In this document: in pieces, positions 46,217-53,775 of the stretch
Layout of the letters: each line of letters begins with the position of its first letter
Numbering within the stretch: position 1 is the stretch's first letter
NCBI RefSeq assembly: GCF_000422305.1
Contig: NZ_AULN01000014.1
Location: 1-64,000, forward strand
Length of the DNA: 64,000 nt
Direction of reading: 5' to 3'
Source: Luteimonas mephitis DSM 12574
GTDB taxonomy: Bacteria; Pseudomonadota; Gammaproteobacteria; Xanthomonadales; Xanthomonadaceae
Notes under the pieces: generated by a model
What the model was told of the DNA's origin: nothing
The model's input: only the letters and a program-made list of their open reading frames with translations
The model's database searches: none
Translations under genes and position numbers: made by a program

Positions 46217-47599
46217 ATGTCCACGCCCGCCACCATCGCCAGCAACCCGCGCGTCGGCTTCGTCAGCCTCGGCTGCCCCAAGGCCCTGGTCGACTCCGAG
46301 CGCATCCTCACCCAGCTCAAGGTTGAGGGCTACGACATCGTCCAGACCTACGACGACGCCGACGTGGTGGTGGTCAACACCTGCGGCTTCATCGACTCGG
46401 CGGTGGCCGAATCGCTCGACGCGATCGGCGAGGCAATGGCCGAGAACGGCAAGGTCATCGTCACCGGCTGCCTGGGCAAGCGCGAAGACGTGATCCGGCA
46501 GGCGCACCCCGGCGTGCTGTCGATCAGCGGCCCGCAGGACTACGCCAGCGTGATGGGCGCGGTGCACAGCGCGCTGCCGCCGAAGCACGACCCGTTCATC
46601 GACCTGGTCCCGCGCCGCGCGATGGATGACGACATCGGCGTCAAGCTCACCCCGCACCATTACGCCTACCTCAAGATTTCGGAAGGCTGCAACCACCGCT
46701 GCAGCTTCTGCATCATCCCGTCGATGCGTGGCGATCTGGTCTCGCGCCCGGTCGACGACGTGCTGCGCGAAGCCGAACGGCTGGTGCGCGGCGGCGTGCG
46801 CGAACTGCTGGTGATTTCGCAGGACACCTCGGCCTACGGCGTCGACGTGCGCTACGCCGAGCGCGAATGGCGGGGCAGGGCTTACCAGACCCGGATGAAG
46901 GCGCTGTGCGAAGGCCTGTCCGAACTCGGCGTGTGGACCCGCCTGCATTACGTCTACCCGTATCCGCACGTCGACGACATCATCCCGCTGATGGCCGAGC
47001 GTAATGCCGAGGGCACGCCGAAGCTGCTGCCCTACCTCGACATCCCGTTCCAGCACGCCAGCCCGCGCGTGCTGAAGCTGATGAAGCGGCCGGGCGCGGT
47101 CGACAAGACCCTCGAGCGCATCCAGCGCTGGCGCGCGATCTGCCCGGACATCACCATCCGCTCCACCTTCATCGTCGGTTTCCCCGGCGAGACCGAGGCC
47201 GAGTTCGAGGAACTGCTGGACTTCCTCGACGAAGCGCAGCTCGACCGCGTCGGCGCGTTCGCCTACTCGCCGGTCGAGGGTGCCAGGGCCAACGACCTGC
47301 CGGACCCGGTCGACGAGGACGTGAAGCAGGAGCGCCTGGCGCGCTTCATGCAGCGCCAGGCGGATATTTCCACCGCGAAACTCGAAGCCAAGGTCGGCAG
47401 CGTGCAGCGCTGCATCGTCGATGCGATCGACGGCGAGCTGGCCATCGCGCGCTCGATGGCCGACGCGCCGGAGATCGACGGCCTGGTGCAGGTGCAGGAC
47501 GGCCGCGACGCCGGCCTGCAGCCGGGTGAGTTCGTCGACGTGCGCATCATGGGCAGCGACGAACACGACCTGTACGGCGAAGTGGACTACAACGCGTGA
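46217..47599 (+). CDS. rimO: Ribosomal protein uS12 methylthiotransferase RimO
   Basis: This 460-residue radical-SAM methylthiotransferase has an N-terminal UPF0004 domain with cluster cysteines ([29 protein letters not shown]). The radical-[18 protein letters not shown] and a C-terminal TRAM domain (about 395-460) follow. The [17 protein letters not shown] and [19 protein letters not shown] segments separate RimO from MiaB. It modifies Asp88 of ribosomal protein S12. The ATG at 46217 precedes [20 protein letters not shown] in outline. It overlaps the next gene as GTGA. Confidence 0.94.
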   Translation: MSTPATIASNPRVGFVSLGCPKALVDSERILTQLKVEGYDIVQTYDDADVVVVNTCGFIDSAVAESLDAIGEAMAENGKVIVTGCLGKREDVIRQAHPGVLSISGPQDYASVMGAVHSALPPKHDPFIDLVPRRAMDDDIGVKLTPHHYAYLKISEGCNHRCSFCIIPSMRGDLVSRPVDDVLREAERLVRGGVRELLVISQDTSAYGVDVRYAEREWRGRAYQTRMKALCEGLSELGVWTRLHYVYPYPHVDDIIPLMAERNAEGTPKLLPYLDIPFQHASPRVLKLMKRPGAVDKTLERIQRWRAICPDITIRSTFIVGFPGETEAEFEELLDFLDEAQLDRVGAFAYSPVEGARANDLPDPVDEDVKQERLARFMQRQADISTAKLEAKVGSVQRCIVDAIDGELAIARSMADAPEIDGLVQVQDGRDAGLQPGEFVDVRIMGSDEHDLYGEVDYNA

Positions 47600-48000
47600 C
47601 GCCTCTGCCCGCGGCGGTGGCGTTGGCTGCGTTGCTGGCGCTGGCCGCCGCCGCGCAGGCGCAGGCGGCAGACCTGCTCAGCGGCAGCTACCGTCCCGCG
47701 GGCGAGCCGGCGGCGCCCGACATGCCCGCGCCCCTGCGCATCGAGGCGAATAGCGCCGGCTGGACCGCGTGGTTCGACGGCCAGCCGCAGCCGATGCAGG
47801 AGATGGGCTGGGCGGGCCTGGCGAAGCTGTTCCCTGGCGTTGCGGGCGGCCACGAGATCCAGTGCGGCGCCACCGGGCGGCTGGTGTTCTGCCACGTGCC
47901 TCGCGGCACACCGCTGCCGGAATCTGATGCGGTGTCGTCCACCGGCTACTTCACCGCCGACGCCAACGGCGGTGTGTACGAGCTCGAACGGCTGCCCTGA
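47596..48000 (+). CDS. Small secreted protein of unknown function
   Basis: The GTG start at 47596 overlaps the rimO stop (GTGA). The 134-residue product has a signal peptide (about 1-24, cleavage after AQA) and a mature part with two cysteines ([17 protein letters not shown]). It ends at [11 protein letters not shown] do not recognise a family. The translational coupling with rimO suggests co-expression, not a shared function. It is followed by degenerate GTAG palindromes. Confidence 0.7.
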   Translation: MTPLPAAVALAALLALAAAAQAQAADLLSGSYRPAGEPAAPDMPAPLRIEANSAGWTAWFDGQPQPMQEMGWAGLAKLFPGVAGGHEIQCGATGRLVFCHVPRGTPLPESDAVSSTGYFTADANGGVYELERLP

Positions 48001-48026
48001 AGCGTGCAGGCCGCGCTCACGCTTTT

Positions 48027-48048
48027 GTAGGAGCGCACCTGGGCGCGA
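48027..48048 (+). repeat. GTAG palindrome, single unit
   Basis: GTAGGAGCGCACCTGGGCGC begins 27 bases after the preceding gene. A weak partner may be the GAGCGCGCTC stretch near 48081-48090. Confidence 0.6.
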
Positions 48049-48127
48049 TATGGCTCTACCCGCGCAACCCGTTCGTGCCCGAGCGCGCTCCCGCAAGGAC
48101 ACGGTTGGCATCCTGCAAACCGGTTCC

Positions 48128-48151
48128 CGTGGGAGCGGCTTCAGCCGCGGG
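48128..48151 (+). repeat. GTGG-headed palindrome, single unit
   Basis: CGTGGGAGCGGCTTCAGCCG is the same unit as in the pair at 18357-18431, here without a facing partner. Confidence 0.65.
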
Positions 48152-48177
48152 ATATTCGCGCGGGGGTATCAAAAGCC

Positions 48178-48201
48178 GTCGGGGGCGTAGCCCCGACCTA
48201 C
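48178..48201 (-). repeat. GTAG-headed unit carrying the greB stop
   Basis: On the minus strand GTAGGTCGGGGCTACGCCCC (first 20 bases) starts at 48201, and its TAG (48200-48198) ends greB. The sequence matches the unit at the apbC stop (41305-41326). Confidence 0.7.
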
Positions 48202-48704
48202 GGTTCGCCATAGTCCACGGCGACGATGAAGAACCGCCGCATGCCCCCCGGCAGCTGCGCCTCGAACTCGTCATCGATGCGCCTTTTCAGCATCGACCGC
48301 GCCAGCGGCGAGTCGATGCTGATCCAGCCCAGCTTCGCATCGGTTTCGTCGGGGCCGACGATGCGATGGCGCGACAGGTCGCCACTGGCGGCATCCTCGA
48401 GTTCCACCGTCGCGCCGAAGAACACCGCCTCGCGGTCCGTGGGCACCGTGTCCACCACGCGCAGCGTTTCCAGCCGCTTCGACAGATAGCGCACCCGGCG
48501 ATCGATCTCGCCGAGCTGCTTCTTGCGGTAGGTGTACTCGGCGTTCTCCGAGCGATCGCCCTCGGCCGCGGCGGCGGCGAGCGCCTTCACCACTTCCGGG
48601 CGGCGCACCCGCCACAGGTCGTCGAGTTCGGCCTTCAGGCGCGCGTGCCCGGGCGCGGTAATCAGCGCGGTGCTTTTTTCAGCGGGTGGACGCCAGCGGG
48701 ACAT
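48198..48704 (-). CDS. greB: Transcript cleavage factor GreB
   Basis: The ATG at 48704 ([19 protein letters not shown]) gives 168 residues. The N-terminal coiled coil ([40 protein letters not shown]) carries the acidic tip, and the C-terminal FKBP-like domain has [30 protein letters not shown] is GreB-like, not GreA-like. It rescues backtracked RNA polymerase. The upstream sequence folds into a hairpin that reaches the A of the start codon, and no ribosome site is visible. The TAG stop lies in a GTAG palindrome. Confidence 0.92.
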   Translation of the reverse strand: MSRWRPPAEKSTALITAPGHARLKAELDDLWRVRRPEVVKALAAAAAEGDRSENAEYTYRKKQLGEIDRRVRYLSKRLETLRVVDTVPTDREAVFFGATVELEDAASGDLSRHRIVGPDETDAKLGWISIDSPLARSMLKRRIDDEFEAQLPGGMRRFFIVAVDYGEP

Positions 48705-48738
48705 GCGACAACACGATGCAGGGCATCGTGTTATCGCA
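48704..48738. promoter_or_regulatory. Inverted repeat ending on the greB start codon
   Basis: TGCGACAACACGATGC (48704-48719) pairs with GCATCGTGTTATCGCA (48723-48738) with one mismatch and a 3-base loop. In the greB mRNA the 16-bp hairpin ends at the A of the AUG. It could block ribosomes or be a binding site for a dimeric protein. Confidence 0.6.
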
Positions 48739-48779
48739 AAGTCGCCGTGGGCGCACAAGGCCCGCGGCGAGACGCCTGT

Positions 48780-49202
48780 TCAGGGCTTGCCGGCTTCCTG
48801 CACCAGCTGCTCAGCGGTGAACGGACCGGCGGCGATGGTGTCGGTGTGCGACGCCATCAGTCCGCGCAGCTCCAGGCTGGCCTTCATGCCGATCGCCAGG
48901 CCCTGTTGCCTGGCGATCGCGTCGGCCTTCCCGTCGCGCACCGGGTCATGATCGGGTGCGATGGCGATGTAGTCCCAGCTGTCGCCATCGAGGTGCGCGT
49001 ACCACTGCGTGGGCTGGGCGCCGGCCTGCTTGGCGGCCGCTTCGCGCGCGGCCATCCACTTCAGGAACTCCGCATGCTTGCCGGGCGCGACCCGATAGAG
49101 GGAGACGATGGCGGTACTGTCCTGTGCGAGCACAGGGGATGCGACCGCCAGGATCGCAGTGCAAACCAGGACTGCGCGCAGTGCACGGCTGAAACGGTTC
49201 AT
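48780..49202 (-). CDS. Small periplasmic protein, ABM/ferredoxin-like fold suspected
   Basis: The ATG at 49202 starts a 140-residue protein with a signal peptide (MNRFSRALRAVLVCTAILAV, cleavage after VLAQ). The mature part has TAIVSLYRVAPGKHAEFLKW and WYAHLDGDSWDYIAIAPDHD, a pattern seen in small dimeric alpha/beta barrel (NIPSNAP/ABM-like) proteins. The enzyme role, if any, is unknown. It lies on the minus strand 75 bases upstream of greB and 204 bases downstream of the NlpE-like gene. The gap to the latter shows nothing else. Confidence 0.7.
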   Translation of the reverse strand: MNRFSRALRAVLVCTAILAVASPVLAQDSTAIVSLYRVAPGKHAEFLKWMAAREAAAKQAGAQPTQWYAHLDGDSWDYIAIAPDHDPVRDGKADAIARQQGLAIGMKASLELRGLMASHTDTIAAGPFTAEQLVQEAGKP

Positions 49203-49405
49203 GACGAACTCCTCTTGCGCCCTCGGCGCGGCGGCCGGCGAAAAGGGGGCGTCGGCGACGTCCGGCCACGGCGTCGGCGCGAACGGGCTGCCCCCGTCGC
49301 CCATGCGTCGGCACCAACGCCAGATCCCCTGCCCGACGGCCAATGCCGCGGCAGCCGGTGCTCCCCGCGGGATCCCGCGACTGGCGTGGCGCCCGCCGGG
49401 CCGCC

Positions 49406-49918
49406 TCAGCGGCTGCGATGCAGGCTGTAGTCCAGGCCGCTCTCGATCGCCTTGCCGTCGCCGTCTAGCATCCGCAGCTCGTCGTTCGACACGACTTCGT
49501 ACAGGCGGTCCACTTCGTCCTTGCTGTTGGGGTCCAGGCGGATTCGCTTGCCCGCTTCCTCGACGGTCCAGGTGCCGGTGCTGTCGAAGCTGGCATCGCG
49601 CTCCTGGTAGACATCGTGGGTGGCGTAGCTGCCGTCGGCCTTGAGTTCGATGGTGCTGTCGATGCCCGGGCAGTCGGCGCAGGGCAGGGTGCCCTTGAAG
49701 CTGCCGGCGAACGCGCGCACGTCGAGGCCTTCCGGCGCGGGACTGTTGTCGACTTCCTTCAGCACGTCGGTGGCGGTGTCGTGGGCGGCCTCTGGCGCGA
49801 CCGCCTCGGAAGGCGCCATGGCATCCGCAGGCGCCGCGGTGTCGCTGGAAGGCTTGCAGGCGGCCAGCGCAAGGGCGGCGGCGCACAGGCCGAGGGTGAA
49901 CGCGGTGCGGTAGGTCAT
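49406..49918 (-). CDS. NlpE-like outer-membrane lipoprotein
   Basis: The ATG at 49918 has GGAG eight bases before it, whereas the ATG at 49930 has none. The 170-residue product has a lipobox LALAAC (Cys21), an alanine/proline-rich tether and an NlpE N-terminal-type domain with GTLPCADCPGIDSTIEL, the CxxC signature. ADGSYATHDVYQERD and the C-terminal VVSNDELRMLDGDGK also fit. NlpE signals envelope stress and surface contact through Cpx in E. coli. Whether a Cpx system exists here is not visible. Confidence 0.82.
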   Translation of the reverse strand: MTYRTAFTLGLCAAALALAACKPSSDTAAPADAMAPSEAVAPEAAHDTATDVLKEVDNSPAPEGLDVRAFAGSFKGTLPCADCPGIDSTIELKADGSYATHDVYQERDASFDSTGTWTVEEAGKRIRLDPNSKDEVDRLYEVVSNDELRMLDGDGKAIESGLDYSLHRSR

Positions 49919-49961
49919 CGGATGCTCCATCGGGGGAATCGGTGTCGAGGCGGAAGGACGG

Positions 49962-51491
49962 TCAGCGCTTGCCGCCGAAGATGCTGCCCAGCACGCCGCG
50001 CAGGATCTGCCGGCCCATCTGGTTGCCCACGGTGCGCGCGGTCTGCTTGGCCATGGTCTCGATCATGCCCTGGCGGCGCTTGGTGCCGAACAGCGCGTCC
50101 TTGACCACGTCGCCCATGCCGCGCTCGCCGTCGTCGGCCTGTGCGCTGCGCGAAGGCTTCTGCGACGTCTTCGGTTCGGTCGCGGGCTCGGCGCGGCGCG
50201 CGGCGAGCATCTCCGCTGCCGATTCGCGGTTGACCGGCCTGTCGTATTTCGCGCCCACCGGGCTGCCGGCGCGCACGGTCGCGCGTTCGGCGTCGGTGAT
50301 CGAACCCATCCGGCAGCGCGGCGGCGCGATGAGCGTCTTCTCGACCGGCATCGGCACGCCTTTGTCCTGCAGCGTCGACACCAGCGCTTCGCCGGTGCCG
50401 AGCTGGCCGATCGCCTTGGCCACGTCGAGGTCGGGATTGGAAACGAAGGTTTCGGCCGCGGTCTTCACCGCCTTCTGGTCGCGCGGCGTGAACGCGCGCA
50501 GCGCGTGCTGCACGCGGTTGCCGAGCTGGCCAAGGATGTTGTCGGGCACGTCGTCGGGGAACTGCGAGCAGAAGTACACGCCCACGCCCTTGGAACGGAT
50601 CAGCCGCACCACCTGTTCGATGCGCTGCTGCAGCGCGGGCGGGGCGTCGTCGAACAGCAGGTGCGCCTCGTCGAACACGAACACCAGCTTCGGCTTGTCC
50701 AGGTCGCCCACTTCCGGCAGCTGCTCGAACAGCTCCGACAGCAGCCACAGCAGGAAGCTCGAATACAGCCGCGGCTTCATGATCAGCTGGTCGGCGGCGA
50801 GGATCCCGATCACGCCGCGTCCGTCGGGCGTGGTGCGCATGAGGTCGGTCAGTTCCAGCGCCGGTTCGCCGAAGAACAGGTCGCCGCCCTGCTGCTCGAT
50901 CTGCAGGATCGCGCGCTGGATCGCGCCCACCGACTGGGTGCTGATCAGCCCGTACTTGCCGGAGATTTCCTTGCGCGTCTCGCTGGCGTGGGCCAGCAGG
51001 GCGCGCAGGTCGGAAAGATCGAGCAGCAGCCAGCCGTTGTCGTCGGCCAGCTTGAAGACGATCTCCAGCACGCCCGACTGGGTGTCGTTGAGTTCCAGCA
51101 TCCGCGCCAGCAGCGTCGGCCCGATTTCGCTGACCGTGCTGCGCACCGGATGGCCGAGCTTGCCGTACAGGTCCCAGAAGATCACCGGGCTGGCTTCGGA
51201 GGTGTAGCCGTCGATGCCGATTTCGGCGATCCGCGCCTGCAGTTTCTCGTTCAGCGCACCGGCCGCGGCGAGGCCGGCGACGTCGCCCTTCACGTCGGCC
51301 ATGAATACCGGCACGCCGATCCGCGAGAAGCCTTCGGCGATGGTCGTCAGGGTGACCGTCTTGCCGGTGCCCGTGGCGCCGGCCACCAGCCCGTGGCGGT
51401 TGCCGAATTTCGGCTGCAGCCAGACCTTGCCCTGGCTCGCGGGCAGCGACGTGGGCGTGGTGACGGCCTTGCCGACGAGAATGGGGTCCAT
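49962..51491 (-). CDS. HerA-like ATPase, DUF853/YjgR family
   Basis: This 509-residue protein has Walker A AGATGTGKTVTLTTIAEGF near residues 38-56, DVKGDVAGLA, Walker B VFVFDEAHLLFDD and a GMGDVVKDALFG region. The C-terminus is basic (RQILRGVLGSIFGGKR). It matches the HerA/FtsK-like ATPases of the DUF853 family, called YjgR in E. coli; the function is unknown. The start ATG 51491 gives MDPILVGKAV. It is divergent from the lytic transglycosylase gene over 114 bases. Confidence 0.9.
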   Translation of the reverse strand: MDPILVGKAVTTPTSLPASQGKVWLQPKFGNRHGLVAGATGTGKTVTLTTIAEGFSRIGVPVFMADVKGDVAGLAAAGALNEKLQARIAEIGIDGYTSEASPVIFWDLYGKLGHPVRSTVSEIGPTLLARMLELNDTQSGVLEIVFKLADDNGWLLLDLSDLRALLAHASETRKEISGKYGLISTQSVGAIQRAILQIEQQGGDLFFGEPALELTDLMRTTPDGRGVIGILAADQLIMKPRLYSSFLLWLLSELFEQLPEVGDLDKPKLVFVFDEAHLLFDDAPPALQQRIEQVVRLIRSKGVGVYFCSQFPDDVPDNILGQLGNRVQHALRAFTPRDQKAVKTAAETFVSNPDLDVAKAIGQLGTGEALVSTLQDKGVPMPVEKTLIAPPRCRMGSITDAERATVRAGSPVGAKYDRPVNRESAAEMLAARRAEPATEPKTSQKPSRSAQADDGERGMGDVVKDALFGTKRRQGMIETMAKQTARTVGNQMGRQILRGVLGSIFGGKR

Positions 51492-51605
51492 CGCGTTGCC
51501 TCAGCGGAAGATGTGGCGATTCTAGCGAAGGCGAACGGTTGCCGCGCTTCATCCCGCGACGCTACCCTGCGTGTCGTCATCATTTTCCGGAACGTCTTGC
51601 ACCTC

Positions 51606-53174
51606 ATGCCCGTCCTTGCCGTCTCTTTCGCCCGCTGGGCGCCGCTTGCCGCCATTGCCTTGTCCGTTCTGTCCTTCGACGCCGCCGCGCTGTCAAAACG
51701 CGATGCCGCCGCCGTCGACACCCTCAACCAGCGCATGGCTGCCGCCGAGCAGCGCTACCGCGAAGCGCTGGTGAAGGCCGGCAACGCCGAGCCCGGGGCG
51801 ATCGAACAGAGCAACGCCGCAATCGAGGACATGGAAGACGTCGTCGCGGCCTGCATGAAGCAGAAGGGCTGCCAGCTCAACGACCAGATGGCGGCGTTCA
51901 AGCGCCTGCTCAAGCTCAACGCCGATGCCGAGGCGGCCGGCGATGCGGACTGGGAGGACGACGGCGACCCGATGGACCCGGATCCCGACCATGCCGATGA
52001 CGTCGGCCTGGCCGCCGACGTGCCCGAAGCCGCGCGCGCGGCCTCTTTGCTTGACGACCGTGGCCACCGCTTCGACCGCATGGTGCAGTACAACCCCGCG
52101 GTACAGGCCGGCATCCGCCGCTGGCTCACCGACATGCGCCCGTCGCTGATGGACAGCTACGAGAACTACGAATACCTGCGCCAGACCATGTGGCCGTCGT
52201 TCGAACGTGCCGGCCTGCCCGAGGCGCTGCTGTTCGGGATCATGGCCAAGGAGTCCAACGGCAAGGTCCACGCCACTTCGCGCGCCGGCGCGGCCGGGCC
52301 GATGCAGTTCATGTACGCCACCGGCAAGCGCTTCGGCCTGGGCGACGACGGCTCCGGCTTCGACACCCGCTACGACCCGCGCGCCGCGGCCGAGGCCAGC
52401 GCCGCCTACCTCAACGAGCGCCTGGGGCAGCTCAACCACAGCATCGAGATGTCGCTGGCGGCCTACAACGGCGGTGAGGGCAGGGCGCTGCGCGTGTACC
52501 AGGGCAGCGGCGGCCGCGGCTTCTGGGACGCCGACGTCTACAACCAGTTCCCCGCCGAAACCCGCGACTACGTGCCGATGGTGATCGCCGCGGCGTGGCT
52601 GTTCCTGCACCCGAAGCAGTACGGCCTGCACTTCCCGCGCGTGCGCACCCGCCCGGACCAGCTCAAGCTGGAAAAGCCCGCGTCGATCTACGAACTGACC
52701 ATCTGCCTCGGCAACGGCGGCACCCGTGACGGCTTCATGCGCGTGTTGCGCAACCTCAACCCGCGTTACCAGGCCGACAGCTGGCTCCCGGCCGGCACCA
52801 CCCTGCGCGCGACCGCGCAGATCGCCGGCCTCTACAACCGCCACTGCGTCCACGGCGCCCGCGCCGAACTCGCCCGGCAACTGGTGATGAGTAACCCGGC
52901 GGCGGCCGTGGTCAGCGTCGGCGCGGCCACCCCGATCACCGGCGGACCGACGGTGACTCCGATGGCCGCAGGCCCGACCACCGTCGCCACCGGTGTCGCG
53001 ACCCCCGCCGCCAGGCCGCGCGAACACCGCGCCGTCCGCGGCGACACCCTGGTTTCGATCGCGCAGCGGTATTCCTGCGATGCCAAGGTGCTGGCTAGGG
53101 CCAATGGCCTCAAGGCCCCGCGCTACGCGATCCACCAGGGGCAGCGGCTGAAGCTCGAGGGCTGCGCGAAGTAG
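51606..53174 (+). CDS. Membrane-bound lytic murein transglycosylase, MltD-like, with LysM
   Basis: The ATG at 51606 gives 522 residues: a signal peptide (cleavage near AAALS), a charged helical segment with acidic DPDPDHADD, and an SLT domain (about 200-330). In the SLT domain catalytic Glu lies in MAKESNGKVHATSRAGAAGPMQ, followed by YDPRAAAEASAAYLNE and LAAYNGG. A Thr/Ala linker and one C-terminal LysM domain (HRAVRGDTLVSIAQRY) follow. It cleaves glycan strands in the periplasm. The LysM domain binds peptidoglycan. The structured element copy 2 follows. Confidence 0.9.
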   Translation: MPVLAVSFARWAPLAAIALSVLSFDAAALSKRDAAAVDTLNQRMAAAEQRYREALVKAGNAEPGAIEQSNAAIEDMEDVVAACMKQKGCQLNDQMAAFKRLLKLNADAEAAGDADWEDDGDPMDPDPDHADDVGLAADVPEAARAASLLDDRGHRFDRMVQYNPAVQAGIRRWLTDMRPSLMDSYENYEYLRQTMWPSFERAGLPEALLFGIMAKESNGKVHATSRAGAAGPMQFMYATGKRFGLGDDGSGFDTRYDPRAAAEASAAYLNERLGQLNHSIEMSLAAYNGGEGRALRVYQGSGGRGFWDADVYNQFPAETRDYVPMVIAAAWLFLHPKQYGLHFPRVRTRPDQLKLEKPASIYELTICLGNGGTRDGFMRVLRNLNPRYQADSWLPAGTTLRATAQIAGLYNRHCVHGARAELARQLVMSNPAAAVVSVGAATPITGGPTVTPMAAGPTTVATGVATPAARPREHRAVRGDTLVSIAQRYSCDAKVLARANGLKAPRYAIHQGQRLKLEGCAK

Positions 53175-53388
53175 CACCAGGGTCGCTGGGGCCCTTCACG
53201 GATGCGGAAGCAGGGTTGCCTGTCGGGCAATCGCCGCTGCGGCTCCAGCCTCTTGCCGACTGTGGGAGAGCGGCTGGGGTGGAGTGTTCCATGCCCTGGG
53301 GCACATACCTGATCTTCTTCCGGCCGGGGAATGAGGGATCGGTCTTGTTTGATTGCATGCCGCGCTGGCCCCGTGCGGGTCCCGGCGC

Positions 53389-53477
53389 GGCCGGCAGGCC
53401 TTCGGGGTGAATGTCCTCCGGCATCCGCCTTGCGGCGCATGCCTCCTCCTTGATTTCACCCCGAAGGCCCGCCGGCC
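53389..53477 (-). repeat. Stem-loop C of composite element 2
   Basis: Arms 53389-53411 and 53455-53477 pair at 22 of 23 positions. The 43-base apical part (53412-53454), read on the minus strand, starts ATCAAGGAGGAGG and ends CCGGAGGACA. Its arms resemble those of A but differ at positions where both strands changed, keeping the pair. Confidence 0.9.
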
Positions 53478-53557
53478 ACTTCGGGCCGATCGGATTGCAG
53501 GCTCGCCGGGAAATTGGGCGCCTGCCTTGCGCGTGTGGAGCCACCGGCAAGCCGGAA

Positions 53558-53655
53558 TGCGGATGCGAGTGTCCCTGGTTGCGAAATCAAGAGGGAGGCG
53601 TCGGCCACAGGCCGGCACCGGAGGACATTCGCGTCCAGAGGCACTCGCATCCGCA
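53558..53655 (+). repeat. Stem-loop D of composite element 2
   Basis: A 14-bp outer stem (53558-53571 / 53642-53655) and an inner GCGAA/TTCGC stem are joined by an imperfect section with CTGG/CCAG. The 42-base apical part (53586-53627) starts ATCAAGAGGGAGG, keeps the GGCGTCGGCC-ACA-GGCCGGC inner hairpin of B, and ends CCGGAGGACA. Confidence 0.88.
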
Positions 53656-53718
53656 CGCATCCGCGCCTGCGCTTCGCATCTCGCGGATGCAGCGTTTTCC
53701 GGAGTCGGAAGAAGGTCC

Positions 53719-53750
53719 AAAAAAAACCGCCCGGCATGACCCGGGCGGTT
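53719..53750 (-). terminator. Intrinsic terminator of the M3 peptidase gene
   Basis: On the minus strand AACCGCCCGG pairs with CCGGGCGGTT around 6 bases and runs into eight Ts. It begins 26 bases after the peptidase stop. Confidence 0.9.
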
Positions 53751-53775
53751 CCGTTTCCGGCAGGAGCGGCGATCC

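Larger units (their letters stand above)
53308..53718. repeat. Composite structured element, copy 2: two inverted stem-loops and boundary motifs
   Basis: Between the transglycosylase gene and the convergent M3 peptidase gene lie stem-loop C (53389-53477, minus orientation) and a spacer with GCAGGCTCGCCGGGAAAT. Stem-loop D (53558-53655, plus orientation) follows. GGAAGAAG boundary motifs are present on both sides (minus strand at 53308-53325, plus strand at 53706-53717). The order and orientation match copy 1. A further imperfect hairpin (GCATCCGCG / CGCGGATGC, 53657-53690) sits inside the right end. The left remainder 53175-53307 shows no gene. Confidence 0.85.
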
